A DNA stretch of 64,000 bases from assembly GCA_030762935.1 (NCBI GenBank), contig CM060898.1, positions 95,028,781 to 95,092,780 of the forward strand, given 5' to 3'. Numbering within the stretch: the stretch's first letter is position 1; every line of letters begins with the position of its first letter. The stretch comes from Hymenopus coronatus. Lineage: Eukaryota; Arthropoda; Insecta; Mantodea; Hymenopodidae. Positions 21,487 to 32,440 of the stretch are shown here, in pieces. The notes under the pieces are model-generated. The model did not search any database. It saw nothing but the letters and a program-made list of their open reading frames with translations, and was not told the DNA's origin. The position numbers and the translations under genes are program-made.

Positions 21487-22352
21487 TCTGATGTGTATCA
21501 TTCACATGACTTTCTATATATCCCTGCAACAAATTATTCTTAAAAAGCTTATACTTCTATTTACTGTATGCTCATCAGAAAAAATTAGCAGAAATAGTCT
21601 TATTTCTTGCTTTATTGTAAGTAGAACCGAAATAAGGGAGTACCATAGGTTAAAGTGAAAGCCGAAAGCTGGTTGCTATGTGACTGATGTTCCTTTGTTT
21701 GTATGGAACAGGAGTTGACAAATTCCTGTATGAGAAAAGTATAAGTTGAAACCAAGAAAAAGGAATATCTCAAAAACGATCAACTGCGCGAAAAAATGTA
21801 CATAACATAAATTGTGTGTTTTAATGTGCTCTACACTTTTTGTGTGTTAAGTTTTTGTCCATCTCTTACGGTTTAGTAATTATGAAAAATTCATCCAGAA
21901 TAAAGTAGTCTTCAGAGGCTATTCCCAGAAAATTCAAAATATACATTTTATTTGTCAGGTAAATAACTTTAATATACGAAATTTTAATCAAAATCGTTAG
22001 AGCCATTTTTGAGAAAATCGAAATTTTCGAAAAAGTTCCATGTAAAGGGTAGTTTGGGGTGGGGGGATTTTTCTCAAAATCTTCGTGTCGCATCCCTGGA
22101 AGATACTAAACTTAAATACCAAGTTTGGTATTTTACCGACTATTCGTTTTTGAGTTATCGTGTTCACAGACACACGGACACACGGACACACACACACACA
22201 CATATACACACACGGACCTTTTTCTGAAAATACTTTTTTTGGATACAGGGGACCCTAAAACATATATTTCCGGTGAAATCTCGGTATCGAATTTTTTGGT
22301 GGAGTGCAATACATTCTCTATTCACTATGTACATAGTGAGTATAGAGAAAGT
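21487..22352 (+). mobile_element. HX repeat, near-complete copy
   Basis: Starts TCTGATGTGTATCATTCACA after six A residues and ends TAGAGAAAGT. The CA tract includes a CACGGACACACGGACAC variant. The 9+2+9 inverted repeat AAATACCAAGTTTGGTATTT is at about 22,115-22,134. The antisense frame 21,866-22,093 encodes the family's conserved peptide. Confidence 0.9.
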
Positions 22353-23160
22353 AAAAAACATTACTATTATCCAATAAAGCAATGTTAGTAAACCCTACAA
22401 ACTTTACATAAATTAAGGAATAGCTTCAAATGTAGGGAACAGCAGACTAACAATAAAAGCTAAGAAAAGCGAATGCTCCTAACATTTCCGAAGGAAAATG
22501 CATGGTTTACGTAAGGCGAAAACCGTTGTGAGTCATCACGTTAGCTTTAATTATGTCACTGCTTCGGGCAAGATAATTTTTAACGTTACGGGTGCGAAAA
22601 CTCGCTGGTGACCGTTATTGGGCAAACCATTTACTTGTATTCATTACGCTTGTAACTGTTAGTTAATGGGTAACAATTGCGCTTTACTCAGAAGAATGTG
22701 GTTGTAAGGAATGTGATGGTATCAATAACTTTAGCTTTCCTGAGAAAGCTCACTTTCAACAAGGCTCTTAAGTATGCTCTTGTGCCAGTAATACCGAATA
22801 CATATTGGAATCCTTAAGTTGCGTGATGTATGTAATGTAGATCTATTTATGACATCATCGTGATCTTTGATATGTTATTGTCCCCCATTACTCCTCCATA
22901 GAGCTGAACACTCTTAGACACTTTTCGTCAGAGGTTTACAGTAATTGTTGTTTGTATCCAAAGTAATCGTTATAGTAAAGTAACAGTTACAATGTAACTA
23001 TAAAGTTATTTTCTGCCTATCATTAATTTGAGAGACCCCGGACATCCTGGCCTTAGTTGTTCTTTTTTATCATGATTATCTCAGATCGGTGGGAATCCTG
23101 GTGTGGTTCCTTTCCCACAATGAATTTTCATTTCTTGTTCCCATAATTTCCTTCCATCTG
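22353..23160. other. unassigned
   Basis: No repeat family or coding frame recognised. Composition becomes less AT-rich toward 23,160. Confidence 0.35.
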
Positions 23161-23242
23161 GTTCACCTTGATATGTTTCAGGGTTGCAGGACCAGGCGGC
23201 GGCGATTGGTGCGTGACGGCGGGACGGTGGAGTTTGCGCAGT

Positions 23243-23593
23243 TTATGGAGTTTCTTGTGGTGCTTGGATGGCCGCTGGTGCCTCTCTCTTGAGGGCTCGT
23301 TCGCGGGACCCTAGAGAGATGATGGCGTACACACATTTACCAATTGAAATGACAAGTTGTCTTATTGCCACGTCCGTATGGAAGATATTAAAATCAGTTT
23401 GGTAGTTTCCAAAATTCCTATGCAGTGGTGCTGAGCTGTGAAGGAAAGGACTGGATGCTTCCAGCACACTATGCCGAATCTTCTTAGTGTGAGTGTCAAA
23501 GATGATTCTGAAACCAAACAGTCTCTCCGTTTCGTTTTCATTGATGTCAGTAAAAGGAAAAGTGATAGGGAAGGGCAAAGAGTTTAAAACCAA
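23243..23593 (-). CDS. unrecognised open frame, possible host exon or relic
   Basis: A 116-codon frame on the minus strand in a locally less AT-rich block, outside every repeat I can identify. The peptide is not low-complexity: it contains RLFGFRIIFDTHTKKIRHSV and NFGNYQTDFNIFHTDVAIRQ. A possible splice donor (ATTG/GTAAAT) lies near 23,338, and a TACTGAC-like branch sequence lies near 23,540. No start context, signal peptide or known domain is evident. It could be an exon, a decayed retroelement or chance. I do not recognise the product. Confidence 0.2.
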   Translation of the reverse strand: MVLNSLPFPITFPFTDINENETERLFGFRIIFDTHTKKIRHSVLEASSPFLHSSAPLHRNFGNYQTDFNIFHTDVAIRQLVISIGKCVYAIISLGSRERALKREAPAAIQAPQETP

Positions 23594-24060
23594 TTGGGAA
23601 TATTCATGACAACATTATTGTGCTCACATATGAACCATTCTGATAGAAAATTCCACGTAGAATCCGTAAATAGTATCAGAAAGCAAAATTATTAATTCTA
23701 AATACCATTAAATTTTAATTTAATCTGGAAAGAGATCATCCGAAGCAATAAAACATCCTCATTCCTCTGACATCACCGTTTAGGACGCGGTTTCGAGAAG
23801 AAAGAATTTAACAAGTTTTGCTTTAAGCAGCTCTTATTTCCCGTTTTAACTCAGTGTATTACATAGTTAAGTCCATGACAGAAAGGCTACAAATCATGTA
23901 TAGTTCCTATGTGCACTGACACATTGCAAACCTGCAACAATTTGTTTATTCACGTGCCAGGTAACCTGAAATCAGAAAGTTAAGAAATGTCAACGAGATA
24001 TTGGAGGAATCTAAAATGTATTAGTTTTCTGTGATGTAAGTTAAACGTATTGCAATATAT
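23594..24060. other. unassigned
   Basis: AT-rich sequence between the open frame and the next HX copy. Nothing recognised. Confidence 0.35.
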
Positions 24061-24064
24061 TTTT

Positions 24065-25011
24065 ACTTTCTTTACACGTAGTAAATGGAAATGACGTGTT
24101 TTATGGACGCTCTTTAACTACTGTGGTTCTCAGCGTCCCATTCTATATTGGCCGTGAAAGACGGTTTATTTTGCTCAGAGGCCTCTCTATCAGGCTTGAG
24201 GTTCTTTTACGTGCCGTAAATCTACGACACGGGACCAACGGCTTTACTTCCCTTCCGAAGGAAGCCATGCTAAACATTTTTACGCCCGGGTTTGAACCCG
24301 CGATCTTGGGTATATGAAGTCAGCATGGTAACCATTACACCACGGAGGGCGACTTTTACACGTACTATGTACATAGTGTATAGAGAAGGGATTGCATGCC
24401 ACCCAAAAATTCGATACTGAGATCTCAACGGAAATACACGTTTTAGGGTCCCCTGTATTAAAAAAAAGAGTTTTTGGAAAAAGGTCCGTGTGTCCGTGTG
24501 TTTGTGAACATGATAACTCAAAAACGAAAAGTCGGTAAAATATTAAACTTGATATTTAAGTTCAGTTACCTTCCAGAGATGTGACACGAAGAGTTTGAGA
24601 AAAACTCCTCCACCCCAAACTACCCTTTACGTGGAAAAAATTCGAACATTTTGATTTTCTCAAAAATGGTTCTAATGATTTTGATTAAAATACCGTATAT
24701 TAAAGTTTTTTTTTTTGTTTTGTTTTGTGGAACTGACCACTTCTGATATATTGCAAGTTTATTATTTCTCACACGGAAAGTTGTAAACTCCTGGCCAGGC
24801 ATAGAAACGGATTTCAACTACATGGCAACCAACTTTTAAGAGATTTGACATTCTTTTTAACATAGTGGATTCTCTTATTTACCTTCTACTTACAAGGAAG
24901 CAAGTAACTAAGAACATTTCTTCTAATGTTTATCTCGATTATCATAAAGTAGGTAGAAGAATATGCTTGTTACAGTGATGTAGAGAAAGTCATGCGAATG
25001 GATACATCAGA
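24065..25011 (-). mobile_element. HX repeat interrupted in its 3' hairpin by a SINE
   Basis: The inverted terminus ACTTTCTTTACACGTA is separated by the SINE at 24,081-24,354 from the rest of the hairpin (ACGTACTATGTACATAGTGT). The body continues to AGAAAGTCATGCGAATGG and ACATCAGA at 25,011, followed by a T-run. There is an internal deletion near 24,695-24,715, where a T-run replaces about 150 bp. Confidence 0.85.
24081..24354 (-). mobile_element. tRNA-headed SINE, family S1
   Basis: Perfect 10 bp duplication TTTACACGTA at 24,071-24,080 and 24,355-24,364. The minus-strand head is GTCGCCCTCCGTGGTGTAAT and the B box is GGGTTCAAACCCGG. The 3' end GACGTCATTTCCATTTAC-like has no long A tail. Very similar to the copy at 25,806. 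Confidence 0.9.
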
Positions 25012-25754
25012 TTTTTTTTTATATTTAAGTTATTTCTAATCTAAGCATGCATTTGCCATTTAAACCTCTTTAAGAACTGCGTTTAACGTTTCAGATGACA
25101 CATAATAACGAATAGAATCTTTTCTCGTGCCAAATTAAGATCGGGTAAAAAGCTAAACTTCTCTTTATTCTGTGCTAAGCAATGGTCGTGGTTCGTTATC
25201 ATCTTAACATTATGGTCATCTTCATGTAACAAAATAAACTCCTATCGATTTACTTTCTCTTTTTCTTACATCATAATTATAAGTGATTTGGATCCTTTTA
25301 GCATTACATTTGTGTCTCATGGCGTCAATAAGTTGCAATTGTTTTCATTCTCCCTATTACATTTTACGTTCTAATTTGTGTAATAGAAATTAATAGGCAA
25401 AAAGTATACTAGTATAATGAAATCAGTTCTAAGCCAAATGCTTGATTTAATACCAACTTTACTTCGTTGCGAAGGAGAACTACGACTGTTATTCTTTACG
25501 GTTGTCATTTGAAAACTAATCAATAGGACACCTCAGTTTTTTAATATAAGCATTATATTTGTTCCAACTTAACAAACTTGAATAATTAGGCTACAATAGG
25601 TAGGTATGGTGCTTAATATTAGGCTTTTGATGCCCGTGTTTCGACAGTCACAAAATAGTTATTTCTAAGGACCTGCGCTATCATTAATGCATCCATGCAT
25701 TGCATATTATCCGATTCTGTCTTTTTATAAAACTTCATACGATATTTTGATAAA
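25012..25754. other. AT-rich, nothing recognised
   Basis: About 740 bp without frame or repeat landmarks. Confidence 0.35.
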
Positions 25755-26640
25755 AAATGCTTGTTCCATTCATATATGACCATCTATACTATTCTGCAAA
25801 TAAATAAGTCGCCCTCCGTGGTGTAATAGTTACCATGCTAACTTCATATACCCAAGTTTGCAGGTTCAAACCCGGCGGAGGACGATGAATTTTTTCAGGT
25901 GTAAAAGGGAAGTAAAGCCGTTGGTCCCGTGTCGTAGATTTACGGCACGTAAAAGAACCTCAAGCCTGATAGAGAGGCCTCTGAGCAAAATTAAGCGGTC
26001 TTTCACGCCCAATTTAGAATGGGACGCTGAGAACCACTGTAGTTAAAGAGCATCCATAAATAACACGCCATTTACATTTTTTTTTTGCAAATAAATTAGA
26101 TACTATTACAAAAGAATATTCTTTTATCTACTTCTTACTAATCGAGATACACATTAGCAGAAACGGTCTTATTACTTATTCCCTTGCCAGTGAAAGGAAA
26201 ATAAGGAAATATAAAAGGCTAAAGCGATAGTCAAATCTTTTAAAAACTGTTGCTATGTGATGAAATTAAAATTCGGTTCTCTTTATATGGCCAGGAGTAA
26301 AACAAAAGAGATATGGCACGAATGTAGAGTTCCTGTTTGAGAATAATATGAGTGTTTTAAATTGAAACAATAGCAAGGAATATCTCGAAATGATTAACTC
26401 TACAGAAAAATGACCATAAAAAATAATGAAGAGGTTCTTCAGAGGCTATTCCCAGAAAATTCAAAATATAGGTACTTTTTATTTGTCATGTAAATGCATC
26501 TAACATATGGGATTTTAATCAAAATCGTTAGAGCCATGTTGAAAAAACATGTCGAAAAATGTTCCATGTAAAGGATAGTTTGGGGTGGAGAGATTTTCTT
26601 GAAAATCTTCATGTCACATCCCATCCTTGAAATATGTTTA
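25755..26640 (+). mobile_element. HX repeat, second subfamily, interrupted by a SINE, 3' end lost
   Basis: A diverged start (TGCTTGTTCCATTCATATAT) after an A-run, then the SINE, then the body from TTAGATACTATTACAAAAGA to ATTTTCTTGAAAATCTTCAT. It stops near 26,640, before the CA tract and hairpin. The GAGATACACATTAGCAGAAA and GGCCAGGAGTAAAACAAAAG blocks place it in the second subfamily. A second TTCCATGTAAAGGGT occurs at about 26,654-26,668, a small partial duplication. Confidence 0.75.
25806..26086 (+). mobile_element. tRNA-headed SINE, family S1 (plus-strand copy)
   Basis: Starts with GTCGCCCTCCGTGGTGTAAT and GGTTCAAACCCGG, runs through a body with TCGTAGATTTACGGCACG, and ends CCATTTACATTTTTTTTT. 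The flanking duplication GCAAATAAAT is at 25,796-25,805 and 26,087-26,096. This is the clearest reference copy of S1 in the window. Confidence 0.9.
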
Positions 26641-26656
26641 ACGTAAACGGTAGTTC

Positions 26657-26870
26657 CATGTAAAGGGTCGACGGGGATCGAACCCACGACCTCTCTAATG
26701 CGAGTCGCATACGTTTCCGCAATACCTCTTTGCTCGGTAGATGATAATAACCAGTGCTCTGCCATCTATCCACAGATAATGAAAGCAGGATGACTGGGCG
26801 ATACCGTAATGCCATCTGTTCGGCACGTGTAGAAGCAGAGATACAGTTGCCGTGCACTTAGATCTGTGTG
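26657..26870 (-). mobile_element. possible tRNA-headed SINE (other family)
   Basis: The minus strand reads ATGCGACTCGCATTAGAGAG then GTCGTGGGTTCGATCCCCGT, a good anticodon-arm and B-box stretch. The 5' head is imperfect. Sequence beyond 26,760 contains ATGCCATCTGTTCGGCACGT and may be its body or another repeat. Confidence 0.5.
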
Positions 26871-27335
26871 ACACAGCGTATCGAGCTGCCCTCTACTGGC
26901 CACAGAAGCAGAGGTACAATTGTTATGCATATACCTCTATGGACATGCGATGAAATAAGATGGTATGCTACGGGGATGTGACCTAGAGGTGCCACTAGGT
27001 ATCTCCTAACAGATCCTTGTGATATAACTACGAAGTTAAAGCAGCGTAAGAAAATAAGGAAAAAAGGGCAGAAATGTCGCATTTAGACGTGAGTGTGCCC
27101 TTCCTTATCTCACTGACCTCGTTCTTTCCTTGCGTTGTTTTGTTTGTGTCATCTTTCAAACAACGCAATTATTCAGCAACTCTAAAAAGATAATACTCCT
27201 GGAACAAATAGTAAAGCGATACAGAGGGTAGGCCATTATCTATGTCTCTAAAGGTTAGCCAAAACTCTATACACACTGGAAAAGGATTAACATAATCCAT
27301 TAATTATACATGCATAGAATTCCACCTCGTAGCAA
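26871..27335. other. unassigned
   Basis: Contains two similar AGAAGCAGAG.TACA segments at about 26,830 and 26,905. No gene recognised. Confidence 0.3.
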
Positions 27336-28062
27336 CTCTTATGTGTTCCGTTCACATGACTTTCTCTAACTGTTCTGCAAACAAACTATTCTTACAAAAG
27401 AGTATTCTTTTATCTACATCATGCTAGTCGAGATAAACATTAGCAGAAGTGGTCTTACTACCTAGCTCCTTGTAAGTAGAAGGCAATAAGGGAATACACT
27501 AAGCTAAAGCGGTAATCAAATATTTTAAAAGCTGTCGCTATGCGATTGATATGGAAATTCGGTTCTCTTTCTATCGCCAGGAGTAAATAAAGGACATAAA
27601 ACGGATGAGGGCTTCCTGTGTGAGAAAAGTTTAAGTCATCTTAAATTGAAACCAACAACAGAGAATGCCGCGGAAATCGTTAGCTCTGCAAAAAAGGTGA
27701 AAGACGTAAATTGTGCGTTTTAACGAGATCGTCACATTTTGCGTAGTCAGTTGTGTTTGTCTATCTCTTACAGTTTAGCAATTACGCAGAATTCATGCAA
27801 AACGAAGAGGTCTTCAGAGACTATTCCCATAAAATTCAAGATACATATTTTGATTTGTCATGTAATTATCTGTAATATAGGTGTTTTAATCAAAATCGCT
27901 AGAGCCATTTTTGAGAAAAACAAAAATTTTGAAAAAAATTTCATGTAAAGGGTAGTTTGTGGAGGAGGTTTCTTGAAAATCTTAATGTCGCATCCTTGGA
28001 AGATGCTGAACTTAAATATCAAGTTTGGTATTTAACGGGCCTTTCGTTTTTGAGTTATCGTG

Positions 28063-28119
<57 letters not shown>

Positions 28120-28241
28120 GCGTTTTTGTTTGGACTCAGGGGACCTCCGAAACATAGTTCTGGTGAAATCTTGACATCGAGTTTTTGGGTGGAATACATT
28201 ATCTTCTCTATCTACCGAGTACATACTACGCGTAGAAAAAG
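27336..28241 (+). mobile_element. HX repeat, second subfamily
   Basis: Starts TATGTGTTCCGTTCACATGA then CTTTCTCTAACTGTTCTGC, and carries the GAGATAAACATTAGCAGAAG block. A perfect (CA)n of about 50 bp lies at 28,066-28,116. Ends at a diverged hairpin with CGTAGAAAAAGT. Confidence 0.8.
28066..28116. repeat. (CA)n microsatellite within HX
   Basis: Perfect ACACAC run of about 50 bp at the position where all HX copies carry a shorter CA tract. Confidence 0.95.
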
Positions 28242-28248
28242 TTAAAAA

Positions 28249-28366
28249 AATATGTATTACATTCATATGACTTTCTCTACCTACTGTCCCTTATTTTATA
28301 TAGTTGCGATAAACTATCACTTAATATTAATCGAAATAATATTTTGCAGAAGTAGTTTCATTACAG
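28249..28366 (+). mobile_element. HX 5'-end fragment, directly abutting the previous copy
   Basis: TATGTATTACATTCATATGA then CTTTCTCTACCTACTGTCCC, and AATCGAAATAATATTTTGCA then GAAGTAGTTTCATTAC: the first ~120 bp of a second-subfamily HX. It starts 7 bp after the end of the preceding copy at a shared A-run. Confidence 0.65.
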
Positions 28367-28667
28367 ATTTGTGGTGGATACTGGGTGATCAGCATCGAGC
28401 TGAACAGGTTACACGGATCTTAATCGGCTGGCGGTGAAACACGAGATTACAATGTTGAATTCTTGTAAGCGTAGTACAGTTTTTGTGAGTTGACACAATA
28501 CACTGTGCTTTAAATCAAAAGGTTCTATTTGGACACTGACATTCTGTTCCCCAGGCTAAAATATTGGGGTGTACTGTGATTTTTAAAAGTCAAATTTGGG
28601 GAAACATTTATGTTTTCACTTTACATTTAATTTTTACTGTTGCTAAATTTAATTTACATTATCCTTC
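28367..28667. other. unassigned
   Basis: Short AT-rich spacer between the HX 5' fragment and SINE S6. Nothing recognised. Confidence 0.3.
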
Positions 28668-28677
28668 ACTTAACAGG

Positions 28678-29014
28678 GGTCGTTTTCTTAACGCTGGTAG
28701 CGCGGCTGCTTGCCAAGCGGGAGACCTGGGTTTAACTCCCGGTACCGGTATGGGGAAATTTCCTCCGTTGGGAGACCTGGTCCGGGGTGCACTCAGCCTC
28801 ATGAGGTTCCTGGGGGATAAATTGAGGAGCTACTTGGTGGAGAAGTGGCGGCTCCAAATCGAGAAGAGCGCATTAACCGGCCGAGAGGGACTCAAGGCGC
28901 TGATCATGTCTCACCCTCCAGTACTGCACCCTATTCGGAACGAGATGGGGGATGCAGAGGCCGATCGGTAGCCCTTGGTCCCTTGCAGGCTGTTGTACCA
29001 TGGAGTTGAGTTTT
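28678..29014 (+). mobile_element. tRNA-headed SINE, family S6
   Basis: About 337 bp and GC-rich relative to its flanks. The head contains GTAGCGCGGCTGCTTGCCAA and GGGTTTAACTCCCGG. It is flanked by ACTTAACAGG (28,668-28,677) and ACTTAATAGG (29,015-29,024), one mismatch in 10 bp. The 135-codon frame overlapping it is incidental to the SINE sequence. No second copy in the window. Confidence 0.75.
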
Positions 29015-29031
29015 ACTTAATAGGACAAAAA

Positions 29032-29886
29032 TATACGATGTGTTCCATTCACATGACTTTCTCTACAACAAATTAGTGTTTAAAAGCTTATTCTTTTGTT
29101 TACTTCATGCTAATTAAGAACAAATTAGCAGAAATTGTCTTATTACTTGCTTCCATGTAAGTGGAAGGAAAATAGGGGAGTACCATAGACTGAAGTGAAT
29201 GTCAAAAGCTGGTTGCTATGTGATTGAAGCTCCTTTGTTTCTATGGACAGGAATTGACAAATTCCCGCACGAGAAAAGTATTTTATAGCTGAAACCAATA
29301 ACAGGGAATATCTATAAAAAAAACAAAAAAAAAAAAACGATCAACTCCACGAAAAAATGTAACATAAACTATGTGTCTTAAAGAACTCTACATTTTCTAT
29401 TAAGTAAGTTTCTCTCTATCTCTTACGGTTTACCAGTTATGCAAAATTTCGCAAAATTCATCAATAATAAAGATCTCTTCAAAGGCTATTCCCAGAAAAT
29501 ACAAGATATACGTTTTATTTGTCATGTAAATATAATTAATATATATTAATAATCAAAATGGTCAAAACCATTTTTGAGAAAATCAAAACGTTTGAAATTT
29601 TTTCCATGTACAAGTTAGATGAGTGTTGCATCCTTGGAAGATACTGAACTTAAATACCAATTTTTTTTCTTTTTGAGCTATGCTGCCCACAGACACACAC
29701 ACACACCCATACACACATGCACACACAGACACACATACACTGACATACACACAGAAATTTTTCTAAAAATACTTTTTTATGTATTCAGGGGTTCTCAAAG
29801 CGTATACGAGAATCTCGGTATCGCATTTTGGGGTGCAATACAATACCTTTTCTATATATTATGTACATAGTACGTGTAGAGAAAGT
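29032..29886 (+). mobile_element. HX repeat, near-complete copy
   Basis: Starts with GATGTGTTCCATTCACATGA and ends GTAGAGAAAGT. It has a pure A-run insertion at about 29,320-29,335. The CA tract is interrupted (CACACAGACACACATACAC). The G-rich block before the CA tract is deleted. Confidence 0.8.
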
Positions 29887-30666
29887 AAAAATTCACACAC
29901 TATCTTCATGTAATAGAAAATAAGAGGCTATTGTTTCACAAAGGGCTATTGCCTCATTGATGCAGAAATGGAGAATGGAGATGAGATAGAAGAAGGTACC
30001 GGTGTAGTGAATTTGCAATCATGGTAGCGAGGAAGGAACCCGACAGGAGTGGAGATAGTGATAGGGAGGTAGAGGTGGAATTGGTAGTAGTTATGTTAAG
30101 AGAAGTTAAGGAAGAGAAAATGGGGAGTTGAGTGAATGATAAGAAATGAAGTGAATCACGATTGTTATAAGGCAAAGGTTTTTTGGTGTTTAATGGAAGG
30201 AACGTGTTAAAAGTAGAAATGAGTTAAAATAGAAGTAAGTGATAATGTGTTAGTAAGTGGTGAGAAGAGAGGAAATAGGGAATATATTATACAAGCTTAT
30301 GAAGTAATATAGTTGTAAATGTGTAGTGATTGTTAAATAATCTAATATTTAGAGTAAATAAGTGTTTCCTTGGAAATTAATTTATGAATCAGTAGGACAT
30401 GTTAAGAAACCGTTAAATTTAAAACGAAGCATTACCTTTAGTTATTAAATGCGTAAAATCAAGCACTTTATATTGAAATATTAAGTATAAGACTGATTAA
30501 ATGGGCTTACATAATATGGATAAAAGAAATAGTAAATAATAGTTTACTATGAAGAATTATTAAATAAACATAAGAATAATTATAGAAAATCAATTTGTTA
30601 GTGTAACATAATATTAGAATTAAATGCTAATTAATATAAATAGAATAAAGTGAAAAGTAATATAAT

Positions 30667-30667
<1 letters not shown>
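29887..30667. other. AG-rich then AT-rich, no gene
   Basis: The plus strand is strikingly purine-rich at about 29,960-30,300 (many GAGATAGAAGA, GGAGATAG runs), then AT-rich. No repeat family recognised. Confidence 0.4.

Positions 30668-30705
<38 letters not shown>
30668..30705. repeat. (TA)n microsatellite
   Basis: TA run of about 38 bp. Confidence 0.95.
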
Positions 30706-30707
<2 letters not shown>

Positions 30708-31338
30708 AGTATTACTAATATGTGTATACAGAATAAGTTTTATACAGTAGAATAAACTTATTGCAATTAATATATAACTTAGTGTTGGGTACCAGCACCT
30801 TCGCTGGATACCGGTGATGTAATTTATAGTGTAGAATAGGATGCAGCTGAATGCCAGTTGCAAAGTACCAGCTGTTTTCCGGTAATATTTCTGTTTTAGA
30901 ATAGTTTGCTTTACCTTTATTCTATTTTAATTCATTTACATATTAACCCTTTTTATATTGTAGATATTTATCTACACTTTTTAATTCTACATTTTATTTA
31001 CTAGTTTAGTTAATTATCTATAAAAATTAAATAACAGATAACATTTGTAATGCTTGATTTTGGAAACAAATTTAAAGTTAATATATTTACCTAAGTGCCG
31101 AGGTAGCATATTCGGATTTTATTTATTTTTTTCCAAATGGATCTACCCCTCAAATCCATTGAGTCTCCTCGTCCTCTCTAGAAAGTACATAAGATAGATC
31201 TCCTACTGCTGTAGTGCCAAGATGTCAGATAGGGAAATAAATATTACCCAGCGAGTTTACGTAGATAGTAGCGCAGAAAGAGGAAGCTTACTCTAGCTGG
31301 ATATTGTCATCTAAGAAAATAGCGAAACACATAAAAAA
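30706..31338. other. unassigned
   Basis: AT-rich. Contains a small imperfect inverted element near 30,785-30,880 (GGTACCAGCACC, CAAAGTACCAGCTG). No gene recognised. Confidence 0.3.
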
Positions 31339-31589
31339 ATATGTGTTACACTCACATAACTTTCTCTAGCTGCTCTGCAAATTTCTTACAAAAGATTATT
31401 CTTCTTTCCGCACAATGCTAATCGAGATAAACATTAGCAGAATGTTCTTATTACATAGTTCCTTATAAGTAGAAGGGAACTAAAGGAATGCGCTATGCTA
31501 AATGATAGTCAAATGTTTTAAGCTATCGTTATGCGATTGTCAATGCAAATCGCTTCTTTGCTTGGCCAGGAGCAGAATAAAAGAAAAAA

Positions 31590-32440
31590 TCTTTCTCCAT
31601 ATCCCTGCAACAAATAATTCTTAAAAAGCTTATACTTCTATTTACTTTATGCTAATCAAAAAAAAATGGCAGAAATAGTCTAATTACTCGCTTCCTTGTC
31701 AGTAGAAGCGAAATAAGGGACAACTGTAGGTTAAACTGATAGTCAAAAGCTGGTTGCTATGTCAATGAAGTTCCTTTGTCTATATGGATAGGAGTTGACA
31801 AGTTCCTGTATGAGAAAAGTATACGTTTTTCATAGCAGAAACCAAAAATAAGGAATGTCACAAAAACGACGAATTCCACGAAAAAATGTATTTAACATAA
31901 ATTGTGTGTTTTAATGTGCTCTACATTTTTTGTGTAGTAAATTTTTGTCCATCTCTTACGGTTTAGCAGTTATTCAAAATTTAGTAAAATTCATCCAGAA
32001 TAAACTACTCTTCAGAGGCTATTCCCAGAAAATTCAAGATATACATTTTATTTTTCAGGTAAATATGTTTAATATACGAAATTTTAATCAAAATCGTTAG
32101 AGCCATTATTGAGAAAATCAAAATCTTCGAAAAAAGTTCCATGTAAAGGGTAGTTGGGGATGGGGTATTTTTCTCAAAATCTTCGTGTCACATCTCTGGA
32201 AGATACTAAACTTAAATACCAAGTTTGGTATTTTACCGACTTTTCGTTTTTGAGTTATCGTGTTCACAGACACACGGACACACGGACACACACACACACA
32301 CGGACCTTTTTGTGAAAATGCTTTTTTTGGATATTGGGGACCCTAAAACATATATTTCCGGTGAAATCTCGGTATTGAATTTTTTGGTGGAGTGCAATAC
32401 TTTCTCTATACACTATGTACATAGTGCGTATAGAGAAAGT
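31590..32440 (+). mobile_element. HX repeat, first subfamily, inner copy nested in HX
   Basis: Starts TCTTTCTCCATATCCCTGCA (the usual first ~24 bp are missing or were never copied) and ends GCGTATAGAGAAAGT. It is followed by AAAAA shared with the target. About 850 bp, with the 9+2+9 inverted repeat at about 32,215-32,234. Confidence 0.9.

Noticed and set aside
28564..28971. 135-codon plus-strand frame as a gene
   Set aside because: Most of it is the tRNA-headed SINE S6 (28,678-29,014) bounded by direct repeats. The protein has no recognisable domain.
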